Shown here piece after piece: positions 16,940 to 27,041 of a DNA stretch of 64,000 bases. A program made the position numbers and the translations under genes. Source of the stretch: Saccharopolyspora dendranthemae (GTDB lineage Bacteria; Actinomycetota; Actinomycetes; Mycobacteriales; Pseudonocardiaceae); the NCBI RefSeq assembly GCF_007829955.1, contig NZ_VIWX01000002.1, forward strand, positions 186,001 to 250,000, written 5' to 3'. A model generated the notes under the pieces. That model saw nothing but the letters and a program-made list of their open reading frames with translations. It did no database searches and was not told the DNA's origin. The stretch's first letter is position 1. The number at the start of each line of letters is the position of its first letter.

Positions 16940-17905
16940 ATGAGCGAGGCCCTGCCGCCGGTTCCGTTCGACCCGGAGCTGGAGGTCTTCCTGAAGGCGA
17001 TGCCCGACACCGGGATGGGTTTCGCGGTGGAGGACGTTCCGAAGCTGCGCGAGATGTCCCGCCAGTTCACCACCGATGACCAGCTCGAGGCGAACGGGTT
17101 CACCGTCGAGCACCGCGAGGTGCCCGGACCGCAGGGCGCGCCCGAGGTGTCGCTGGTGATCGTCCGCCCGGCCGAGCTCGACGGACCGCTGCCGGTCGTC
17201 TACTCCATCCACGGCGGCGGCATGATCATGGGCGATCACCGGCAGTCCCTCGACGTCATGGCTGCCGAGTGGGGACGCGAGATCGGCTGCGCGATCGTGT
17301 CGGTGGACTACCGGCTGGCGCCGGAGAACCCGCACCCCGCGCCCGTGCAGGACTGCTACGCAGGGCTGAGCTGGATCGCCGAGCACGGGGCAGGGCACGG
17401 CCTCGACCCGGAGCGCGTCGTGATCGTCGGAGGCAGCGCGGGTGGCGGTCTGGGCGCCGCGGTCGCGCTGATGTGCCGGGACTTCGACGGACCGGAGCTC
17501 CTGGGGCTTCTGCTGATGGCCCCGATGCTCGACGACCGCAACGACACCCCGTCGGCGAACCAGATGCGAGGACTGGGCATCTGGGACCAGCACGCCAACG
17601 GGGTCGGCTGGACCGCGCTGCTGGGGGACGCGCGCGGCGGTGCGGACGTGTCTCCCTACGCCGCGCCGGGGCGCGCGGAGGATCTGTCCGGCCTGCCCCC
17701 GACGTTCATCGAGGTCGGCTCCGCGGAGACCTTCCGCGACGAGGACGTGGCCTACGCGACCCGCATCTGGCAGGCAGGCGGGATCGCCGAGCTGCACGTC
17801 TGGCCCGGCGGCTTCCACAGCTTCCGCATGGTCCCCGACGCCCAGCTCAGCAAGTCCGCCGCACAGGCCAGGAACACCTGGCTCACCCGAATCCTCACCC
17901 CCTGA
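16940..17905 (+). CDS. HSL-family alpha/beta-hydrolase (esterase)
   Basis: 321-aa esterase of the hormone-sensitive-lipase group. The oxyanion-hole motif is HGGG (in YSIHGGGMIMGDH), the nucleophile elbow is GGSAGGG (GxSxG), the acid lies in EVGSAETFRDED, and the catalytic His in PGGFHSF. It hydrolyses short acyl esters. The gene starts 97 bp after the MFS exporter. It could hydrolyse esters made by the Baeyer-Villiger enzyme upstream, but that link is only by proximity. Confidence 0.92.
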   Translation: MSEALPPVPFDPELEVFLKAMPDTGMGFAVEDVPKLREMSRQFTTDDQLEANGFTVEHREVPGPQGAPEVSLVIVRPAELDGPLPVVYSIHGGGMIMGDHRQSLDVMAAEWGREIGCAIVSVDYRLAPENPHPAPVQDCYAGLSWIAEHGAGHGLDPERVVIVGGSAGGGLGAAVALMCRDFDGPELLGLLLMAPMLDDRNDTPSANQMRGLGIWDQHANGVGWTALLGDARGGADVSPYAAPGRAEDLSGLPPTFIEVGSAETFRDEDVAYATRIWQAGGIAELHVWPGGFHSFRMVPDAQLSKSAAQARNTWLTRILTP

Positions 17906-18010
17906 CCCCACCACCCACACCGGACGTCCGGCCCCGAGCCGCTCGGCGCTGAGCACGGGGTGTGGGGTGTGGGGTGTGGTGGTCCTTTCGGGTGGATGTG
18001 CCGGGCATTT

Positions 18011-18078
18011 CCCAGTTTTAGTCCAAACCGAGGACGTTTCGTGCCCGAAATGTCCGCTCAGTTTGGACTAAAACTGGG
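18011..18078. repeat. Dispersed palindromic repeat, copy 3 (bidirectional terminator?)
   Basis: 68-bp palindrome with a perfect 17-bp outer stem (left arm CCCAGTTTTAGTCCAAA, 18011-18027; right arm 18062-18078) and a nested inner stem GGACGTTTCG / CGAAATGTCC around a short loop, so nearly the whole element folds. It lies between two convergent gene ends (17905 and 18111), like copy 2. Confidence 0.88.
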
Positions 18079-18110
18079 ATCCGGGTGAGGTTTCCCTCGC
18101 GGAGTGCGCT

Positions 18111-19097
18111 TCAGCGGGTCGAGGGGAGGGGGTCGCCTCGGGGTGGGATCTGATCGGCTCGGGTGGGGTCGACGTCGTTGACCGAGCCGTCGGCGGTGGT
18201 GTTGGCGATGGCGTGCATCGACGCCAGCGCCGAGGAGATCTGGAACTGCTCGTGCTCCGGTCCCATGTCGCTGAGCTCGATCAGCACGCTGCCGCTGCCC
18301 AGCAGCCCGTAGGCGTTCCGGGCGATTCCCCGGTAGTCGCCACCCGGGTACTGGGAGACGTTGGCCCCGCCGGAATCCATCGCCGTCCGCGCCACGACCG
18401 AGACCTGCTTCGCCAGCTCCAGCGGCTCCGCGGCCACGCCCGGGGTCGTCGGCCACATCAGCGAAGCGGTGATCTCGCGACCGTCGCCGCCGACGTAGCG
18501 GCCCTGCATGTGGTAGTCCACCGCCACCTGCGGCGCGAACTCCGCGTAGTGCCGCTGGATCAGCCCCGCTTCGGTCGCCGGGTTGTCCTCCGGAGCCACG
18601 TCCGGATCGTGGTAGCGGTTGATGTCGTAGCCCTTGCCCCGCTCGCCGTGCTCCGGGTCGGCTTCGGGCGCGTAGTTGTAGCGCCAGCCGTGCTCGTGTC
18701 CGTCGGGGTTGGCCCGCACCACCACGTCGACGGTCAGCTGATCGCGCAGCCAACGCTGGTGCGGAGCATCGCCGATCCCCGCATCGCGCAGGAACTCCAC
18801 GGCCGCCGGTGTGCCCAGCGGTTCGTCACCGTGCTGCTGGGTGACGTAGAGGATGCGCGTCGGGCCGTGACCGACTCGGGCGCTCCACACCGGCCGCCCC
18901 TGGTTGCTGGCGCCGATCGGAGCGACCCTGACCTCGCCGCGGCTGCGCACCTGCAGCTCGCCCAGCTGTCGCGCGAGCTCCTCGGTGCTGGGACGTGGAT
19001 CGATCTCGCGCTCAGCGGCCGCCGGCACCACCAGGCCCAGTGCGGTCACGAGCGCGACCAGCGCCGACAACAGGGCGCAACGCATGGCTTTCGACAT
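18111..19097 (-). CDS. Secreted M14-family zinc carboxypeptidase
   Basis: 328-aa metallopeptidase with an N-terminal Sec signal (hydrophobic ALLSALVALVTALGLVVPAAA). The zinc site reads QHGDE (HxxE) early and VDYHMQ for the second His; the catalytic Glu is in VLIELSDMG. N...R substrate-carboxylate binders appear as NPDGHEHGW. The layout suits M14 peptidases that trim C-terminal residues or cell-wall peptides outside the cell. ATG at 19097. It is transcribed towards the palindrome at 18011. Confidence 0.9.
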   Translation of the reverse strand: MSKAMRCALLSALVALVTALGLVVPAAAEREIDPRPSTEELARQLGELQVRSRGEVRVAPIGASNQGRPVWSARVGHGPTRILYVTQQHGDEPLGTPAAVEFLRDAGIGDAPHQRWLRDQLTVDVVVRANPDGHEHGWRYNYAPEADPEHGERGKGYDINRYHDPDVAPEDNPATEAGLIQRHYAEFAPQVAVDYHMQGRYVGGDGREITASLMWPTTPGVAAEPLELAKQVSVVARTAMDSGGANVSQYPGGDYRGIARNAYGLLGSGSVLIELSDMGPEHEQFQISSALASMHAIANTTADGSVNDVDPTRADQIPPRGDPLPSTR

Positions 19098-19136
19098 AAC
19101 GACGCAGTCTGCAGCCCCGGACCCGTGCCCACAAGG

Positions 19137-19664
19137 TCAGCCCTCGTGCGGGGGATCCGGGCTGAGGAGCTCGCGGCGCATGCAGGCGCGCGGCCAGGCG
19201 TCCAGGCCGGCACGCGCCTCGGCGGCGCGGATCTCCCGCAGCCCGGGGGTGATCTCGGAGTCCCGCAGGTAGCGGAATCCGCAGCGCAGGTAGTACGGAC
19301 CGTTCCAGGGGACCTCGGTGAAGGTGGTCAGCGTCAGCGCCGGAAGACCGCGGGCCCGAGCCCACGTCGCGAGGTGCTCGATGAGCCCGAACCCGATGCG
19401 CCGACCGGCGTGCTCGGGGTGCACGGTGACCTGCTCGACGTGCGCGCAACCGTCGACGACGTCGGCGATGAGGTAGGCGACCGGCGTCGTCCCGACAACA
19501 TGCACCCACGCCCTCCCAGCCGCCAGGAAGCTCCGCAGCCTCGCCGATGACGGCGGCTCGTCCTCGGCCACGAGATCCATTCCCAGCGGGGTGAACGCCT
19601 TCCCGGCCTCCCGCTCCAGCTGCCGCAGCAGCGGAACGTCCGCACCTTCCGCCGCCAGGATCAT
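19137..19664 (-). CDS. GNAT-family N-acetyltransferase
   Basis: 175-aa acetyltransferase. The acetyl-CoA-binding motif A is VEQVTVHPEHAGRRIGFGLIEHL (contains the R/QxxGxG/A loop as RRIGFG), followed by LTLTTFTEVPWNGPYYLRCGF, the usual motif B. The start is the ATG at 19664 (MILAAEGADVPLLRQLE), set by AGGAGG; the open frame further upstream has no coding character. The acceptor substrate is unknown. It lies 39 bp upstream of the M14 peptidase on the same strand. Confidence 0.9.
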   Translation of the reverse strand: MILAAEGADVPLLRQLEREAGKAFTPLGMDLVAEDEPPSSARLRSFLAAGRAWVHVVGTTPVAYLIADVVDGCAHVEQVTVHPEHAGRRIGFGLIEHLATWARARGLPALTLTTFTEVPWNGPYYLRCGFRYLRDSEITPGLREIRAAEARAGLDAWPRACMRRELLSPDPPHEG

Positions 19665-19776
19665 CCCTCGGCCCTCCTGCGCGCCGCTTCGCCGCACCCC
19701 GGGAGATGCGACGTCCAGGGGAAATCCGCCGCGAACCGGTTCGGTTCGGCGGGGGTTCGTTGTAGCTTGCGTGGCG

Positions 19777-20598
19777 ATGTCTTGGCAACAGCGTTTTGGG
19801 GCGTGGATGGTGGATGTTCCCGGGGTGGACTGCACGACGCCGAACGCCGCGCGGATCTACGACTACGACTTGGGCGGGGAGCACAACTTCGAGGCCGATC
19901 GGGCCGCGTCGGAGGAGATCCGCCGCACCGTCGCGCCGACGGGGCCGTTCATCGCGCGGGCCAATCGGGCCTTCCTGCAACGCGCGGTGCGGTTCTGCCT
20001 CGACCAGGGGATCGACCAGTTCCTGGACCTGGGATCGGGAATCCCGACGGTCGGCAACGTGCACGAGATCGCGCAGGCGCGGAACCCGCGGGCCCGGGTG
20101 CTCTACGCCGATGTCGAACCGGTTGCCGTTGCCCACACCCGGCACCTGCTGGAGGGCAACGCCCACGCCGGCATCGTGCAGGCCGACGTCCGCGATCCGG
20201 AGGCAGTGCTGGGATCGCCGGAAGCCGCACGCCTGCTGGACTTCTCGCGTCCGGTCGCGCTGCTGGAGGTGGCGGTCCTGCACTACATCACCCGGCAGGA
20301 GCAGGCCGGGATGCGGCGCTACCGGGACGTGCTGGCGCCGGGCAGCGCGGTGGTGGTCTCCACGCTGACCGCCGACCAGCGCGAGGAGGAGGCCGCGCGG
20401 GTCGAGCGGTTCTTCGCCGAGAAGACCGCCGCGCCGGTCACCTGCCGCACGGCGGACGAGGTGCGGGAGCTGTTCGACGGCACCGAGCTGGTGCCGCCGG
20501 GGATCGTGTGGACCCCGCAGTGGCGGCCCGACCCGGCCGACCCGAACGGCTGGGAGCCGAACCGCGCCGGTTGCTGGGCGGGTGTCGGACTCCTCTAG
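19777..20598 (+). CDS. SAM-dependent methyltransferase of the DUF574 family
   Basis: 273-aa protein of the actinomycete-specific DUF574 (Methyltransf_19) group. Typical stretches are TPNAARIYDYDLGGEHNFEADR, the SAM-binding FLDLGSGIPTVGNVHEIAQ, and DVEPVAVAHTRHLL. Members are abundant in this phylum but their methyl acceptors are mostly unknown. The ATG at 19777 has no Shine-Dalgarno, and a TANNNT box (TAGCTT, 19763-19768) lies eight bases before it, so translation may be leaderless. It converges on the PfkB gene, overlapping its end by four bases. Confidence 0.9.
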   Translation: MSWQQRFGAWMVDVPGVDCTTPNAARIYDYDLGGEHNFEADRAASEEIRRTVAPTGPFIARANRAFLQRAVRFCLDQGIDQFLDLGSGIPTVGNVHEIAQARNPRARVLYADVEPVAVAHTRHLLEGNAHAGIVQADVRDPEAVLGSPEAARLLDFSRPVALLEVAVLHYITRQEQAGMRRYRDVLAPGSAVVVSTLTADQREEEAARVERFFAEKTAAPVTCRTADEVRELFDGTELVPPGIVWTPQWRPDPADPNGWEPNRAGCWAGVGLL

Positions 20599-21509
20599 CG
20601 CGCCAGGAACTCGTCGAGTTCGGCGCGCGCGGGTGCGGTTGCCGGGCCCTTCTTCAGCACGGACAGGGCCGCGGCCGCGTTGGCGCGGCGTGCGGCTTCA
20701 GCCAGGTCGGCGCCCTCCAGCAGCGCGGCCGCGAGGACGCCGCAGTGGCTGTCCCCGGCACCGTTGGTGTCGACCGGGGTGACGGGAAACCCCGCCACGC
20801 GGCGGGTGTCACCCTTCGCGGCGAGCAGGCAACCGGAGTCGCCGTCGCGCACCACGACCGCGGCCGAGGGGCCGAGACGCCCGGCCAGCTCCGGTGCCGC
20901 CGAGGTGGTCTCGGGCACCCCGGCGAGGGTGCGGGCCTCCTGGGCGTTGCAGCTGAGCACGTCGACGTTCGGGAGCACCGCGTCGAGCACCTCGCCGGGG
21001 ATGTCGGCGACCAGCGGACAAGGATCCAGCAGCACCCGCGAGGAGACCCCGGGAAGCCAGGCCAGCAGCGCCTGCCGGTTGGAGGGGTGCAGCAGGCTGT
21101 AACCGCTGAGGTAGACGATGTCCTCGGCTTCGGTCCGCACCTCCGCCAGCTGCTCCGGCAGCAGCAGGCCCTCGGCCCCCACGCCGGTGATGAACGTGCG
21201 CTCACCGCTGGGTTCCACCAGCGCCACGCAGATCCCGTTGTCGGCATCGGGTTGTTGCGGCTGGGCGACCTCGATCCCCTCGTCCCGCAAGGACTCCCGA
21301 GCCTGGTTGGCGAAGCGGCCGGTGCCGTGCGCGCCCGCGTAGACCACCCGCGCACCGGACCGGGCTGCGGCGGCCATCACGTTGAACCCACCGCCGGCGA
21401 GCAGTTCGGTGCCCTCCGCCAGGACGTCACCGCCCACGGGCGGCAGCGACGGCACCCGCATCACCAGGTCGAGCACGACCTGCCCGGTGTGCACCAGGCG
21501 CCCGGTCAT
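20595..21509 (-). CDS. PfkB/ribokinase-family carbohydrate kinase
   Basis: 304-aa ribokinase-fold kinase. The N-terminal GG motif is in ELLAGGGFNVMAAAARSG, and the C-terminal PfkB signature 2 is DTNGAGDSHCGVLAAAL, with Asp as catalytic base and the GAGD anion hole. It phosphorylates a sugar or nucleoside hydroxyl. Last gene of a four-gene operon; its ATG overlaps the permease stop (ATGA), so translation is coupled. Given a nucleobase-type permease and a glycohydrolase-fold protein in the operon, ribose or a nucleoside such as pseudouridine is a reasonable substrate, but this is inference. Confidence 0.9.
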   Translation of the reverse strand: MTGRLVHTGQVVLDLVMRVPSLPPVGGDVLAEGTELLAGGGFNVMAAAARSGARVVYAGAHGTGRFANQARESLRDEGIEVAQPQQPDADNGICVALVEPSGERTFITGVGAEGLLLPEQLAEVRTEAEDIVYLSGYSLLHPSNRQALLAWLPGVSSRVLLDPCPLVADIPGEVLDAVLPNVDVLSCNAQEARTLAGVPETTSAAPELAGRLGPSAAVVVRDGDSGCLLAAKGDTRRVAGFPVTPVDTNGAGDSHCGVLAAALLEGADLAEAARRANAAAALSVLKKGPATAPARAELDEFLAR

Positions 21510-22930
21510 GCGGCGACCTTCCGGCTGCCGCCCAGCAGCGCGTACACCCCGGCGGAGATCACGAAGGTGATCACCCAGCCCAGGCCGTTCTCGCCGAACC
21601 AGGTCTCGGCGAGCAGGCCGGTGAAGAAGTCGTTGCTGCTGAAGAGGTAGCCGACCACGATGGCCAGCGCCCACGCGAAGAACGCGCGCGGTTCGACCCC
21701 GCCCCGGTACCAGTAGGAGCTGCTGCTGCGCATGTCCATCAGCCCCACCGGGTCGTAGGACTTGCGGTGCAGCATGTCGGTGAGGAACACGCCCAGCCAC
21801 GCGGTGATCGGGATCGCCAGCAGGCTGATGAAGGTGACGAACGGGTCGTAGAAGCTGTCGGCCACGAGCATGAAGTAGATCGATCCGAGGAAGGTCACGA
21901 CGACGTCCACGGCGACCGCGTAGACCCGCTTGATGTTGATGCCCATGGTCAGCGTCGTCAGACCCGCCGAGTACACCGACAGGTGGTTGGACAGCAGCAG
22001 TCCGCCGACGGCGGCGATCAGGTATGGGACCGCCATCCAGGCGGGCAGCATCGCGCGGATCGCGGCGACCGGGTCGCCCGCTTCGGCCAGCGCCGGATCT
22101 CCCGCTGCGAGAAGGCTTCCCAGCGAGATCAGCAGGATCAGCGGGATGCCCGCCCCGACCGAGGCCGAGGCGATCAGCGAACCGGCCTTGACGGCGGGGG
22201 ACTGGTACCGCGACATGTCAGCCGCGGCGTTGGCCCAGCCGATGCCGGTGCCGGCGGCGATCGTGCCGATGCCGGCGATCACCACGCCGACGGGGGCGGG
22301 GGAGGCCGAACCGACCGCGTGCCAGTCGATGGTGGTCACGAGGCTGATCGCCACCACGATGTTCAGCGCCCCGAAGATCCAGGTGGCCCAGCGCTGCACG
22401 GCGACCAGCACCTTGTGGCCCAGGCCGGAGACGACCATCGTCAGCAGCTCGAAGATCGCGATGCACACGATCGTCAGCACCGGTGTGGCCTTGGCCTCGC
22501 CGACGGTGCCGAACAGGATCGTGAACAGCGACAGCAGCGCGAACGCGGCGGTGGTGGTGTTCACCGTTTCCCAGCCGAGCCGCGAGATCAGCGACACGAG
22601 CGTCGGTCCGGCGTTGCCGTGCACGCCGAAGACCGCGCGGGAGAGCGTCAAACCCGGTGCGCCGCCACGACGTCCGGCGATCGAGACCACGCCGACGATG
22701 GCGAACGACCCCACCGAACCGATCACGGCGACGATCGCGGCTTGCCAGAAGGCGAGTCCTTCGGCGACGAGCGTCGCGCCGAGGGGTAATCCGAGGATCG
22801 AGATGTTGGCGGCGAACCAGACCCAGAACAGCTGCATCGGATGGCCGGTGCGCTCGCCCTCCGGGACCGGTTCGATCCCGCGAATTTCCAGGGCGCTCTC
22901 CACGGTCTCGGTCGTGGTCTCGCGGACCAT
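21506..22930 (-). CDS. NCS1-family cytosine/purine permease
   Basis: 474-aa, 12-helix NCS1 transporter. The N-terminal cytoplasmic segment RGIEPVPEGERTGHPMQLFWVWFAANISILG and the GRRGGAPGLTLSRAVFGVHGN loop are characteristic of the cytosine permease CodB/purine permease branch. It imports a nucleobase or nucleoside-like compound with a cation. The gene lies 10 bp after the ADP-ribosylglycohydrolase-family gene and overlaps the kinase gene by four bases. A second conserved segment WANAAADMSRYQ corresponds to the substrate-site helix 6 region. Confidence 0.92.
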   Translation of the reverse strand: MVRETTTETVESALEIRGIEPVPEGERTGHPMQLFWVWFAANISILGLPLGATLVAEGLAFWQAAIVAVIGSVGSFAIVGVVSIAGRRGGAPGLTLSRAVFGVHGNAGPTLVSLISRLGWETVNTTTAAFALLSLFTILFGTVGEAKATPVLTIVCIAIFELLTMVVSGLGHKVLVAVQRWATWIFGALNIVVAISLVTTIDWHAVGSASPAPVGVVIAGIGTIAAGTGIGWANAAADMSRYQSPAVKAGSLIASASVGAGIPLILLISLGSLLAAGDPALAEAGDPVAAIRAMLPAWMAVPYLIAAVGGLLLSNHLSVYSAGLTTLTMGINIKRVYAVAVDVVVTFLGSIYFMLVADSFYDPFVTFISLLAIPITAWLGVFLTDMLHRKSYDPVGLMDMRSSSSYWYRGGVEPRAFFAWALAIVVGYLFSSNDFFTGLLAETWFGENGLGWVITFVISAGVYALLGGSRKVAA

Positions 22931-22940
22931 GCGCTCTCCT

Positions 22941-23939
22941 TCAGCTGCCGGAGTTCCTCAGTTCGAGCAAGCCGTCCACGGCGGGTCCCAGGTCGAGCTC
23001 GTTGACCTCGCGCACCTTGGCCAGCAGATCCACCGGGAAACCGGAAAGACCGTGCTGCGCACCGAGGATCGCGCCGAGGACGGCGGCGATCGTGTCGGTG
23101 TCACCACCGAGTCCGGCGGCCGTGGTCAGCGCTTCGACCGGGGTGTCACCCAGCGCCTCGGCGAGGGCGAAAGCGGCGACCATCGACTCCTGCACGGCGA
23201 CGGACGTTCCGATGACCTTGGAAACAGCGTAGGACAGCGTGGTCCGGTCCATCCCGCGCACCCAGCGCCGCGCCCACCTGATCCGGCAGGCGATGTCGCC
23301 GCCCGCGCACCACCAGCCTTTGCGGGCGCCGAGCGCGGCGGCGTGCTCGGCCTGGTCGAGCGCGGTGGACAGGTCTGCGCCGTCGATCCCGGCCGACACG
23401 GCGGCGGCCACGGCCGAGGCTCCCGCGATCCCCACGTTGGTGTTGTGCGTCAGCTTGCTGGTCGCGACGACCGCCTCCACCAGCCGGGGCAGCTCGGGCG
23501 GGGTGGCGATGGCGACCGGGGTGATGCGCATGGCCGCGCCGTTGGTGGTGCCCCCGCGACCCGTTTCCTCCGGATCGGCCCCGGACTCCAGCAGCTTCAG
23601 GGCGCGCTTGGTGGACGGGCCGAGCAGGTCGGCCAGCCCGCGCGCGACCATGTCGGCTTCCCAGTCCAGCAGCGCCTTGCCGAAGACCATCGGATCGATC
23701 GTGCCGGAACCGCCGACGAGCAGGTCGGCGACCAGGACCGCCTGCTCGGTGTCATCGGTGACGGTGCCCGCGGGCAGGTTCGGTGAGATCGGTTGCTCGG
23801 CGACGGCGTCGCGCAGCGACCGGATGAAGCCGTAGTGGGTGACGATGTCCTCGCGGGACATCGATTGCGTCGGCATGCCCAGGGCATCGCCGATCGCCAG
23901 TCCGTAGAAAGCGCCGAGCGCGCGTTCGCGAGTGCTCAT
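22941..23939 (-). CDS. ADP-ribosylglycohydrolase-family protein
   Basis: 332-aa all-helical ADP-ribosylglycohydrolase (ARH/DraG) fold protein. The metal-binding motifs are visible: GLAIGDALGMPTQ, TDDTEQA (the TDDT Mg-site motif), and GGDTDTIAAVLGAI near the C-terminus. Family members cleave N-glycosidic bonds of ADP-ribosyl groups. Here the gene is embedded between a GntR regulator and a nucleobase permease/PfkB kinase, so it more likely hydrolyses an N-riboside taken up by the permease than de-modifies a protein. It overlaps the GntR gene by four bases. Confidence 0.92.
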   Translation of the reverse strand: MSTRERALGAFYGLAIGDALGMPTQSMSREDIVTHYGFIRSLRDAVAEQPISPNLPAGTVTDDTEQAVLVADLLVGGSGTIDPMVFGKALLDWEADMVARGLADLLGPSTKRALKLLESGADPEETGRGGTTNGAAMRITPVAIATPPELPRLVEAVVATSKLTHNTNVGIAGASAVAAAVSAGIDGADLSTALDQAEHAAALGARKGWWCAGGDIACRIRWARRWVRGMDRTTLSYAVSKVIGTSVAVQESMVAAFALAEALGDTPVEALTTAAGLGGDTDTIAAVLGAILGAQHGLSGFPVDLLAKVREVNELDLGPAVDGLLELRNSGS

Positions 23940-24652
23940 GGGCGGCCAAACGTCAGGTGGAACTGGAACCGGTCCGGATCGAGCAGGCTGGTGACCTGCT
24001 CGACGAGCTCGCCCTCGGCCGAGACGCTGGTGCGCACCGCCTGCAGGAACAGCTCGCCCTCGGTGCGTTCGAGCAGCGCCGCCATCTCAGCGGACAGCGG
24101 GTGGGTGCCGATGCGCTGGTCACCGGCACCTGCGATCAGCCCGGCCGAGAGCAGAGTGGCCGTGATGGAGTCGTCGAGCAGCCCCCGCTCGGGCAGCTCG
24201 CTCAGCTCTCCGAAGGCCGGGATCAGCGATGTCTCCACCGACACCGGCCCGACCGCCCGGTCCCGGCGAAGCCGCCGGATCGCGACGAACTCCGCGAGCC
24301 CGAAGCGCTCGGTGAGCTCGGCATCCGCGGTGCGCTCGATGCTCAGCAGTTCGGTGCTGACGTCGAAGCCGGAATCGGCCAGCGCGGTGGCCCAGCCGAC
24401 GGTCTGATCGAGCGTGACGCCGTCGAAGGCGACGAAGGACCCGACACCGCTGCGGGTGGCGATGAGCTCCTGGCGCTGCAGCTCGGAGAGAGCACTGCGC
24501 ACGGTGCCGCGGCTGACCTGGTACTTCTCCGCGATCTGGTTCTCGCCCGGCAACTGCTCGCCGCGCGCGAGCCTGCCCGAGCGGATCTGCTCGGTGAGCT
24601 CGGCGATCAACCGGTCACGTTTCCCGAAGGGAACCTGTCCAGTCCTGTTCAT
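23936..24652 (-). CDS. GntR-family (HutC/UTRA) transcriptional regulator
   Basis: 238-aa regulator. The N-terminal winged helix (LIAELTEQIRSGRLARGEQLPG, then QVSRGTVRSALSELQRQELI) binds DNA; the C-terminal UTRA domain (to FHLTFGRP) should bind a small effector. First gene of the operon whose product probably senses the transported compound. The ATG at 24652 has no usable Shine-Dalgarno spacing, but a perfect TAATGT -10 box ends seven bases upstream, so the mRNA should begin at the ATG itself. Three 10-bp repeats cover this start, suggesting autoregulation. Confidence 0.93.
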   Translation of the reverse strand: MNRTGQVPFGKRDRLIAELTEQIRSGRLARGEQLPGENQIAEKYQVSRGTVRSALSELQRQELIATRSGVGSFVAFDGVTLDQTVGWATALADSGFDVSTELLSIERTADAELTERFGLAEFVAIRRLRRDRAVGPVSVETSLIPAFGELSELPERGLLDDSITATLLSAGLIAGAGDQRIGTHPLSAEMAALLERTEGELFLQAVRTSVSAEGELVEQVTSLLDPDRFQFHLTFGRP

Positions 24653-24664
24653 TCCTGTACATTA
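24633..24664 (-). promoter_or_regulatory. Leaderless promoter with three 10-bp repeats over the GntR start
   Basis: On the plus strand the decamers ACCTGTCCAG (24633-24642), TCCTGTTCAT (24643-24652) and TCCTGTACAT (24653-24662) are contiguous, sharing CCTGTnCA. On the minus strand TAATGT (24659-24664) fits a -10 box, six bases before the ATG at 24652. The exact 10-bp period puts each repeat on the same DNA face, suiting a repressor that blocks initiation. Confidence 0.6.
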
Positions 24665-24789
24665 AGACCACCGCGGAGCGCGCACAACGCAAGACACGCT
24701 GACGGAGTAGTGGGGCCCGTTGCGCGCCTCTCGCGCGGAAGGCCGCGCCGGAGGGGCTTGCCCACCGCCGCGGCTTCCCTCGCCCCCGG

Positions 24790-26613
<1,824 letters not shown>

Positions 26614-26783
26614 GGGCGGGAAACTAATCGAGCTCATGCGGCCGCGCAATGAAAAGCGGACAAAACGGTCTTAGGTCTGTTGTCGCCGGCCCGGTGCCTC
26701 GGTGAAGGCGCAGGTCGGCCCCCGATCGCACCGGGGGCGGACCCGGGGTTGGCGGGTCCACCCGGTGCGGATCGGGTGGGAGG

Positions 26784-27041
26784 TCATGGACTGGCCCCCG
26801 CGTTCCCGGCGAGCAGGATCAGGGCGAGGACCGACAGGACGGTGAACACGGCCGCGGGCGGGCCGAGCACCGATCGGACGATGCCGGCCAGGCCGGACAT
26901 GGCCCGGGCGAGCACGACCGCCGCCGCGAACATCGCGACCAGGACGCCGAACAGCATTCCTTGCAGTGCGGTGGAAACGGTGTCGGGGGTGACGACCTGT
27001 GGGTCGCTTGCCGCCAGCACCTCCGGGAGTATCGTGAACAT
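26784..27041 (-). CDS. Small two-helix membrane protein of unknown function
   Basis: 85-aa protein starting MFTILPEVLAASDPQVVTPD, with two predicted membrane helices (ALQGMLFGVLVAMFAAAVVLA and AVFTVLSVLALILLAG). The ATG at 27041 follows GAAGGGAG, a good Shine-Dalgarno. I recognise no family. It is divergent from the tandem HTH genes at 27407, across a 365-bp gap rich in palindromes, so it might be a target of those regulators, but nothing shows this directly. Confidence 0.65.
   Translation of the reverse strand: MFTILPEVLAASDPQVVTPDTVSTALQGMLFGVLVAMFAAAVVLARAMSGLAGIVRSVLGPPAAVFTVLSVLALILLAGNAGASP

Noticed and set aside
13804..17103. 1,099-codon open frame on the minus strand across the ferredoxin, P450 and MFS genes
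   Set aside because: Only its last 64 codons (ferredoxin) have coding character; the rest is a high-GC shadow opposite or out of frame with real genes.
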